NCBI GenBank assembly: GCA_964449305.1
Contig: CAYUYM010000068.1
Span: forward strand, 1-16,104
Direction: 5' to 3'
From: CAYUYM01 sp964449305
GTDB lineage: Bacteria > Bacteroidota > Ignavibacteria > SZUA-365 > CAYQST01
DNA length: 16,104 bases
Shown here: positions 1-5,519 of the stretch, one piece after another
Layout of the letters: every line of letters begins with the position of its first letter
How positions within the stretch are numbered: position 1 is the stretch's first letter
Position numbers and translations under genes: made by a program
The notes under the pieces: generated by a model
What the model was told of the DNA's origin: nothing
Database searches by the model: none
What the model saw: only the letters and a program-made list of their open reading frames with translations

Positions 1-789
1 ATGGAGGATCACGATGTCGCGGCCGAGAGTGGCGAGGCGCCGCGGGGTGATGCCGAAGGTGTTGTGGTACTCACGCAGCGTGGGGAAGGCGTTGCCCGTC
101 TGTCGTTCGAGCTGGATGCGGAGCACGTTGATCACATCGCTGAAGGCAAGCGCCTCGTCGATGTTCGTGAAGACGCGGTCCACGAGCCGGTCGATGGAGT
201 GGGGCAGGAGGCTCGCCGGACCGCACACGGCCACGTTCGCCCCCATGGCCTTGAGGCCGAAGATGTTGGAGAGCGCGACGCGCGAGTGGGCGATGTCGCC
301 GATGATGGTGACGTTGACGCCCTCCAGTGTCCCGAGCCGGCGTTCGATCGTGTACATGTCCAGCAGGGCCTGTGTGGGATGCTCGTGGGAGCCATCACCG
401 GCGTTGATGAAGCGCGATGTGCACTTGCGTGAGAGGAAGTGGATGGCCCCCGCGGCGGAATGGCGCATCACCACCATGTCCACCTTCATCGCCTCGATGT
501 TGAGTGCGGTGTCGAGCAGGGTCTCCCCCTTCTTGACACTGGAGGTGGAGGCGGAGAAGTTGACCACATCGGCGGAGAGGCGGCGTTCGGCCAGCTCGAA
601 CGATACGCGTGTGCGCGTGCTGTTCTCGAAGAAGAGGTTCACGATGGTCTTGCCCTGCAGAGTCGGGACCTTCTTGAGTGGGCGTTCGAGGATCTCGATG
701 AAGGAGTCGGCGGAGCGCAGGATGAGTTCGATGTCGGAGCGCGGGACCTGATGGAGCCCCAGGAGATGGTTGATGGAGAGGGAAGACAT
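1..789 (-). CDS. pyrB: Aspartate carbamoyltransferase catalytic chain, C-terminus beyond the window
   Basis: Transfers carbamoyl from carbamoyl phosphate to L-aspartate, the first committed step of de novo pyrimidine synthesis, in the cytosol. The visible 263 residues carry the family signatures: the carbamoyl-phosphate loop FFENSTRTRVSFE (about residues 53-65), the SxxKGET loop that supplies the catalytic Ser/Lys pair (S84-T90, SVKKGET), VVMRH (106-110), NAGDGSHEHPTQALLD (129-144) and the aspartate-domain start IIGDIAHSRVA (162-172). Family members are about 305-310 residues, so roughly 45 residues lie past the left edge. The start ATG (787-789) lies 8 bases after the pyrR stop, with an AGGA-like site inside the end of pyrR, so it is read as the third gene of cinA-pyrR-pyrB. 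No regulatory-chain gene pyrI or dihydroorotase is visible. Identity is very secure; only the truncated end is unknown. Confidence 0.97.
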   Translation of the reverse strand, partial: MSSLSINHLLGLHQVPRSDIELILRSADSFIEILERPLKKVPTLQGKTIVNLFFENSTRTRVSFELAERRLSADVVNFSASTSSVKKGETLLDTALNIEAMKVDMVVMRHSAAGAIHFLSRKCTSRFINAGDGSHEHPTQALLDMYTIERRLGTLEGVNVTIIGDIAHSRVALSNIFGLKAMGANVAVCGPASLLPHSIDRLVDRVFTNIDEALAFSDVINVLRIQLERQTGNAFPTLREYHNTFGITPRRLATLGRDIVILH

Positions 790-797
790 GGCTGCGG

Positions 798-1349
798 TTA
801 GTCCTGTGTGGGATCAACGGATACAAGGTCGATGCCGTCATCACCGTCCACTTCACGGAGCTTCACGCGCACCTCCTGCCCGCGTGTGGTGACGATGGTC
901 TTGCCGGTGAAGTCGGCGCGGATGGGGAGTTCGCGGTGGCCGCGGTCCACGAGCACGGCGAGCTGGATGGTGCTCGGGCGGCCGAGATCGGTGAGTGCGT
1001 CGAGGGCGGAGCGGATGGTGCGCCCGGTGAAGAGGACGTCATCGACGAGGATGATGTCCCTGTCGGTGATGTCGAAGGAGATCTCGGTGGCGCGGAGCAC
1101 GGGTTGCCTGAGGTGCTGGCGGACATCGTCGCGGTAGAGGGTGATGTCGAGCACGCCGAGCGGGATGGAGGTGTTGTCGATGGCGGCGATCCTGTCACGC
1201 AGGCGCTGTGCCACGAACTCGCCCCTGGTGCGCAGCCCGATGATCGCGAGGTTGCCCGCGCCATGGTTGCGTTCAAGGATTTCGTGGGCAAGGCGAGACA
1301 GGGTTCTGTCGAAGCCGGCGTCATCGATCACGTTCTGGATCAGCGTCAT
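798..1349 (-). CDS. pyrR: PyrR bifunctional pyrimidine operon regulator / uracil phosphoribosyltransferase
   Basis: The 183-residue type I phosphoribosyltransferase matches the usual PyrR length of about 180. The PRPP-binding loop IILVDDVLFTGRTIRSAL is at residues 99-116. The family features IIGLRTRGEFVAQRL (36-50) and VLVDRGHRELPIRADFTGK (132-150) are also present. PyrR converts uracil and PRPP to UMP and, in Firmicutes, binds pyr mRNA to cause attenuation. The ATG (1347-1349) overlaps the cinA stop as ATGA, so translation is probably coupled to cinA. An upstream in-frame extension is possible, but it reads as low-complexity sequence that overlaps cinA, so the internal ATG starting MTLIQ was chosen. 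Placement directly before pyrB is typical of pyr clusters. No attenuator-like leader is visible ahead of the operon, so its RNA-binding role here is unproven. Confidence 0.95.
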   Translation of the reverse strand: MTLIQNVIDDAGFDRTLSRLAHEILERNHGAGNLAIIGLRTRGEFVAQRLRDRIAAIDNTSIPLGVLDITLYRDDVRQHLRQPVLRATEISFDITDRDIILVDDVLFTGRTIRSALDALTDLGRPSTIQLAVLVDRGHRELPIRADFTGKTIVTTRGQEVRVKLREVDGDDGIDLVSVDPTQD

Positions 1350-2617
1350 GGGTGGAGCCAGATTGATTGGACATGGGAGTTGGTGAAGGGGAGCCCGAGC
1401 ATGCTTCGCCGCAGGAGGTCGAGGGCCGTCTGCGCCGCGCTCTGTTTTGTGCGGAGCCTGTCGGCGCCGAGGAAGCACTGGAAGGCGCGGACATCATCCC
1501 CTGCCGCCAGGCCGATCCAGACCAGCCCGACGGGCTTCTCCGGCGTCGCTCCATCGGGGCCGGCGATGCCGGTGGTGGAGATGCCGTACGTTGTTCCCGC
1601 GGTGCGGCGGGCACCGGCGGCCATGGCGCAGGCGGTCTGCGGGGACACGGCGCCGTGGCGTGCAATGATGTCGGGATCGACACCGAGCAACGTCGTCTTC
1701 GCCTCGTTGCTGTACGCCACCACTCCGGAGTGGAGGTATCGTGAGCTGCCGGGGACATTCGTGAGCTTGTCGGCCAGCGCCCCACCGGAGCAGGATTCCG
1801 CGACGGCGATGGTGGCATGGGCATCGGTGAGAAGGGCGCCGACCACCGCCTCGAGCGTGGTCGTCCCCTCACCAAAGACGAACTCCCCGATCTCGGCCAG
1901 GACGGCGTCGCGCACTCGTCCGACGCGCGACTGTGCGGCGTCGGGCGTCACGTCGAAGGTGGAGATGCGCAGGCGCACGCCGATCTGGGATGGGAGGTAG
2001 GCCAGCGCGATGTCGGATGTGTCCACGGCCTCGATCCGGGCGGCGAGCGTCGATTCCGGGATGCCTGTGGCGAGCAGCGTCACCGAACAGCGGGCCTCTC
2101 CGGTGCGCGCGGCGAGCAGGGGGATGATGTCGTTGTCGATCATGCCCCGCATTTCGATGGGCACGCCGGGCAGGACAAAAAAATGGCGTCCGTTTTCTTC
2201 GAAGTGAAATCCGGGCGCCGTGCCGTTGGGATTGCGGATGACGCGGCATGAGGCGGGGACCAGCGCCTGATTGCGGTTCATCGGCGTGATCTGCCTCTGG
2301 TACCGCGCAAGGAAGCGGCAGAGGTCGTCATAGGCCGGGGGGGAAAAGACGAGTTCGGTGTGGAAGAATTCGGCGATCACATGGCGGGTGATGTCGTCTT
2401 CCGTCGGGCCGAGGCCGCCGGTGACGATCACCAGATCGTGGTGGTGCCACGCGCGTGCGAAGGCGTCCAGCATCATCCGTGCGCTGTCGCCGACGGTGGT
2501 GACGCGGGTGACGTGAATGCCTGCTTCGCTCAACCGTTCCCCGATGAAGGATGCGTTGGTGTTGATAACCTGGCCAATAAGAAGCTCGTCGCCCACGGAA
2601 ATGATTTCGGCTTGCAT
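1346..2617 (-). CDS. cinA: CinA: MoCF-like domain plus nicotinamide-nucleotide (NMN) amidohydrolase
   Basis: This 423-residue protein has the two-domain CinA layout. The N-terminal molybdopterin-binding-like (COG1058) domain spans about residues 1-170, with VGDELLIGQVINTNASFIG (8-26) and IVTGGLGPTEDDITR (64-78). The C-terminal PncC-type deamidase domain spans about 255-405, with AESCSGGALA (273-282, the active-site region), SGVVAYSNEAK (297-307) and TTGIAGPDGATPEKPVGLVW (348-367). In this family the C-terminal domain hydrolyses NMN to nicotinic acid mononucleotide in pyridine-nucleotide recycling, and the N-terminal domain is linked to ADP-ribose pyrophosphatase activity. The start MQAEIISVGDEL is set by a strong AAGGAG site (2623-2628) 5 bases upstream. 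It is the first gene of an operon with pyrR and pyrB. The competence link in the name is historical and cannot be tested here. Confidence 0.96.
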   Translation of the reverse strand: MQAEIISVGDELLIGQVINTNASFIGERLSEAGIHVTRVTTVGDSARMMLDAFARAWHHHDLVIVTGGLGPTEDDITRHVIAEFFHTELVFSPPAYDDLCRFLARYQRQITPMNRNQALVPASCRVIRNPNGTAPGFHFEENGRHFFVLPGVPIEMRGMIDNDIIPLLAARTGEARCSVTLLATGIPESTLAARIEAVDTSDIALAYLPSQIGVRLRISTFDVTPDAAQSRVGRVRDAVLAEIGEFVFGEGTTTLEAVVGALLTDAHATIAVAESCSGGALADKLTNVPGSSRYLHSGVVAYSNEAKTTLLGVDPDIIARHGAVSPQTACAMAAGARRTAGTTYGISTTGIAGPDGATPEKPVGLVWIGLAAGDDVRAFQCFLGADRLRTKQSAAQTALDLLRRSMLGLPFTNSHVQSIWLHP

Positions 2618-2639
2618 CCTCACTCCTTTACTCGAAGGA

Positions 2640-2671
2640 AAAATATAGCCAAGGCCCAAGGCATTTCCAAA
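2640..2671 (-). promoter_or_regulatory. Candidate Bacteroidota-type promoter of cinA-pyrR-pyrB
   Basis: Read on the minus strand, TTTG (2668-2671) is followed by exactly 20 bases and TATATTTT (2640-2647), seven of eight positions of the Bacteroidota pattern TTTG-N19-21-TAnnTTTG. Transcription would start near 2633, about 16 bases before the cinA ATG. That leaves room only for the ribosome binding site and none for a pyr attenuator. Confidence 0.5.
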
Positions 2672-2699
2672 ACCGGGCGATTGGGCGCGGATTTGCGGC

Positions 2700-2730
2700 T
2701 TGCTTGTTATGATCCCCGCGAGTAATTTTG
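2700..2730 (+). promoter_or_regulatory. Candidate Bacteroidota-type promoter of the EF-G paralogue operon
   Basis: TTG (2700-2702) is followed by 20 bases and TAATTTTG (2723-2730), which matches TAnnTTTG at every defined position. Transcription would start near 2737 and give a leader of about 35 bases. It is divergent from the cinA promoter, whose -33 box is about 28 bases away. A sigma-70-like TATGAT at 2708-2713 is present but has no well-spaced -35 element. Confidence 0.5.
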
Positions 2731-2762
2731 GATTCTGTTTTATTGTACATCGACCATTTGAT

Positions 2763-2767
2763 GGAGG
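2763..2767 (+). promoter_or_regulatory. Shine-Dalgarno site fixing a TTG start for the EF-G paralogue
   Basis: GGAGG at 2763-2767 lies 4 bases before the in-frame TTG at 2772-2774. Upstream in-frame ATG codons (2700, 2709) would precede or overlap the predicted -7 box and add a non-conserved leader, and the ATG at 2761 is out of frame. The TTG is therefore the best-supported start. Confidence 0.6.
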
Positions 2768-2771
2768 TATC

Positions 2772-4862
2772 TTGAAAGACTACTCACCCGACAACATTCG
2801 AAATATCGCCTTCGTCGGACATGGCGGTTCCGGAAAGACGGTTCTCAGCGATGCAGTGCTCTTCAACGCCGGTGCCGTGACGCGCATCGGTCGCATCGAG
2901 GATGGCTCCACAACCTCCGACTATCGTCCGGACGAAATCGATCGCCAGATTTCGATCAACAGCTCGCTCCTCTCCTCGGAGTTCCGGAGTGTCAAGATCA
3001 ACCTCCTCGACACGCCGGGGTACACGGACTTCATCGGTGATGTCCTCTCCTGCACGCGCGTGGTCGACACGGCGGCGGTGGTGCTGAAGGCGGTCGAAGG
3101 TGTGGAAGTCGGAAGTGAATTTGTCTGGAAATACCTTGCGGCATCGCAGACGCCGTGCATCATCGTGGTCAACAAGATGGACAACGAGCATGCGGATTTC
3201 GACCGTGTGGTGGAGGAAGCCCGCGGTCGTTTCGGCAACAACGCCATCCCCGTGCAGTTCCCGGTCAACAAGGGTGCGTCGTTCAACGCGCTCGTCGACG
3301 TGCTCCGCATGAAGATGTACACCTACGCCACGGACGGCTCGGGCAGGCACACCGAGCAGCCGATCCCGGCCGATCTCCAGGCGAAGGCCGACGCGATGCG
3401 CGAGGGACTCGTGGAGAAGGTGGCGGAATCCAGCGAGGATCTGATGAACGTGTTCTTCGAGAACGGCTCGCTCACCGATGATGAACTGCGTCAGGGTCTG
3501 ACAAGCGCCATCGTCCAGCGGCAGCTCTACCCCGTGGTGCTCGTGGCCGGGCAGCCCAACATCGGCGTCCTGCGCATGCTCGAATTCATCGAGGAGTACT
3601 GCCCGTCGCCCGTGGCACGTGGCGCGGTGAAGGGATGCAAGACCGGCACCGACTCCGAGGTGGAGGTCGCTCCGACGGCATCGGGCGATCCCGTGCTCTT
3701 CGTGTTCAAGACCCTGTCGGAAATGCACGTCGGTGAACTCTCCCTTTTCCGTGTGTACAGCGGCTCGCTCACACCGGGCATGGACCTGGTGAACCAGCAC
3801 AACGGCAAGCCCGAGCGCCTCAACCAGATCTTCGTGATGAAGGGCAAGGAGCGCAAGGAGGTGTCCGTGCTCTCCGCTGGCGACATTGGTTCCGTCGTGA
3901 AACTCAAGGACACGCACACGAACGACACCCTGTCATCCAAGACGAACCCCGTGGCACTCCCCGCCATCGCCTTTCCCGACAGCGTCATCTCCTCCGCCAT
4001 CAAGCCGAGGTCGAAGGGCGACGAGGACAAGATCGGCAACGGCCTCCACACGCTGCACGAGGAGGATCCCTCGTTCTCCATCCAGATTGACACGGAGACG
4101 AAGGAGACCATCATCCAGGGGCAGGGCGAGATCCATCTCGACGTCATGATCAAACGCCTGAAGCAGCGCTTCGGAGTGGATGTGGACGTCACGGCACCGC
4201 GCATTCCGTACCGCGAGGCCATCCGCAAGAGTTCCGATGTGTCCTACAAGCACAAGAAGCAGTCCGGTGGTTCGGGCCAGTATGGTGAAGTGTACATCAA
4301 GATCGAGCCGACCACGCGTGGTGAGGGCTACTCCTTCGTGGACGCGATCGTGGGCGGCGTGATCAGCAACAAATTCATCCCCGCCGTGGACAAGGGCATC
4401 CAGGAGCAGATCACGAAGGGTGTGATCGCCGGCTACCCGATCGTCGATGTGCGTGTCACCCTGTACGATGGCAGCCAGCACACGGTGGATTCCAACGAAA
4501 TCTCGTTCAAGATCGCCGCGCAGCAGGCCTTCAAGAAGGGGTTCCAAGACGCCAGCCCCGTCATTCTTGAGCCGATCTACTTCATCGAGGCCATCGTGCC
4601 CGACGAGTTCATGGGCGACGTGATGGGCGACATCTCCAGCCGCCGAGGCAAGATCCAGGGCATGGACGCCGAAGGTCCGTTCCAGGTGATCCGCGCCAAG
4701 GTGCCGCTTGCGGAGCTCCACCAGTATGCCACGCGCCTGCGGTCCATCACGCAGGGCCGTGGTCTTTATCGCCGCAACTTCTCGCACTACGAGGAGGTGC
4801 CCATGGAAGTCCAGCTGAAGATCATCGAGGAGGCCAAGCAGGCCAGGGAAGAGGAAGCGTAA
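2772..4862 (+). CDS. fusA: Elongation factor G paralogue (FusA2 / EF-G-2 type translational GTPase)
   Basis: This full-length, 696-residue EF-G-family GTPase would act on the ribosome in the cytosol. The G domain has P-loop GHGGSGKT (16-23), the switch-I region with STTSDYRPDE (about 46-55), G3 DTPGYTDF (80-87) and G4 NKMD (134-137). Domain IV is intact, with KHKKQSGGSGQYGEVYIKIE and DGSQHTVDSNEISFKIA, and domain V ends GRGLYRRNFSHYEEVP. Canonical EF-G has AHIDAGKTT and DTPGHVDF; this protein has Tyr in place of the GTPase-activating His. That variant is known from EF-G-2-type paralogues such as the Thermus one, so this is probably not the main housekeeping EF-G. The start is TTG at 2772, set by GGAGG. 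The stop TAA overlaps the ATG of the next gene by one base. Its exact ribosomal role (translocation, recycling or stress) is not known. Confidence 0.9.
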   Translation: MKDYSPDNIRNIAFVGHGGSGKTVLSDAVLFNAGAVTRIGRIEDGSTTSDYRPDEIDRQISINSSLLSSEFRSVKINLLDTPGYTDFIGDVLSCTRVVDTAAVVLKAVEGVEVGSEFVWKYLAASQTPCIIVVNKMDNEHADFDRVVEEARGRFGNNAIPVQFPVNKGASFNALVDVLRMKMYTYATDGSGRHTEQPIPADLQAKADAMREGLVEKVAESSEDLMNVFFENGSLTDDELRQGLTSAIVQRQLYPVVLVAGQPNIGVLRMLEFIEEYCPSPVARGAVKGCKTGTDSEVEVAPTASGDPVLFVFKTLSEMHVGELSLFRVYSGSLTPGMDLVNQHNGKPERLNQIFVMKGKERKEVSVLSAGDIGSVVKLKDTHTNDTLSSKTNPVALPAIAFPDSVISSAIKPRSKGDEDKIGNGLHTLHEEDPSFSIQIDTETKETIIQGQGEIHLDVMIKRLKQRFGVDVDVTAPRIPYREAIRKSSDVSYKHKKQSGGSGQYGEVYIKIEPTTRGEGYSFVDAIVGGVISNKFIPAVDKGIQEQITKGVIAGYPIVDVRVTLYDGSQHTVDSNEISFKIAAQQAFKKGFQDASPVILEPIYFIEAIVPDEFMGDVMGDISSRRGKIQGMDAEGPFQVIRAKVPLAELHQYATRLRSITQGRGLYRRNFSHYEEVPMEVQLKIIEEAKQAREEEA

Positions 4863-5401
4863 TGAAGCTCAGGGCGCCACTCGCGTTTGCGGTGTTCCTT
4901 CTCGTCACCGCCACATCATTCGGGCAGATTCTGGACCAGGGTGCAGTTGCCCGCAGTGGGACCTTCGCAAACCAGGGTGGCGCCTATTACAACTTCTCCG
5001 GAGGCACGGGCTGCGACATCAAGGTCAGCGTCTGGGGGCATGTCAACAACCCCGGCCGGTACAACGTCCCTTGTGAGACGAATCTCATGGAGATCATCTC
5101 CTTCAGCGGAGGCGCCCGCAAGGGGGCCTATCTCGACCATGTGCGCGTGATCCGCAAGGGCGGTGTCGACCAGCCCGACCAGATCGCCCGCGTCTACGAG
5201 ATCGACCTCGACAAATACACGCAGATCACCAACGGGCCTGTGACAACGAAGGAACTCGATCTCATGCCGGGCGATGTGGTGATGATCGATGGTCAGGAAC
5301 CCGTGTTTGTGGATCCCTGGCTGCGCATTTCCCAGACCATTGTCGCGATCACCAGCCTCATCACGGCGACGGTGGCCGTCCTGACCTACTCATCGAAGTG
5401 A
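4862..5401 (+). CDS. Short secreted SLBB-domain protein, polysaccharide-export type
   Basis: The 179-residue protein has a clear signal peptide (residues 1 to about 21, hydrophobic APLAFAVFLLVTATSFG) and one SLBB (soluble ligand-binding beta-grasp) domain at about 53-145. That domain shows VSVWGHVNNPGRYNVP (55-70), the turn ISFSGGARKGAYLDHVRVIR (79-98) and LMPGDVVMIDG (134-144). A hydrophobic segment follows at about 156-175 (ISQTIVAITSLITATVAVLT). SLBB domains build the periplasmic part of Wza-type outer-membrane exporters. The usual N-terminal poly-export (PES) domain is missing and only one SLBB repeat is present, so this is much shorter than Wza (about 360-380 residues). It may be an accessory or scaffold rather than the channel. 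Two cysteines (51, 71) could pair after secretion. The ATG overlaps the EF-G stop (TAATG), and a chain-length/kinase gene follows after 118 bases, consistent with an export role. Confidence 0.82.
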   Translation: MKLRAPLAFAVFLLVTATSFGQILDQGAVARSGTFANQGGAYYNFSGGTGCDIKVSVWGHVNNPGRYNVPCETNLMEIISFSGGARKGAYLDHVRVIRKGGVDQPDQIARVYEIDLDKYTQITNGPVTTKELDLMPGDVVMIDGQEPVFVDPWLRISQTIVAITSLITATVAVLTYSSK

Positions 5402-5419
5402 CGGTTCCATCAACCCTGC

Positions 5420-5450
5420 TTGGTGGTCAACGCCAAACACCGTATCTTCC
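5420..5450 (+). promoter_or_regulatory. Candidate internal promoter for the tyrosine autokinase gene
   Basis: In the 118-base gap after the SLBB gene, TTG (5420-5422) is followed by 20 bases and TATCTTCC (5443-5450), which keeps TA and TT of the TAnnTTTG box but not its last two bases. It would start transcription near 5457 and allow expression apart from the upstream pair. No terminator was seen in this gap, so read-through is also expected. Confidence 0.3.
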
Positions 5451-5519
5451 ATTGATGTCATCCGCCCATCCTCGCACACGTCTGGAACACAACGCCATTG
5501 TTGATGGTATCAGGTAATC

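Noticed and set aside
1350..1478. A longer PyrR starting at 1478
   Set aside because: The extra 43 residues overlap the cinA coding sequence, are Arg/Pro-rich and match nothing in PyrR. The ATGA overlap start gives the normal length.
2784..3917. A 377-codon minus-strand open frame opposite the EF-G paralogue
   Set aside because: It mirrors the EF-G coding sequence, is rich in His, Val, Glu and Arg as expected from a reversed GC-rich gene, and has no family motif.
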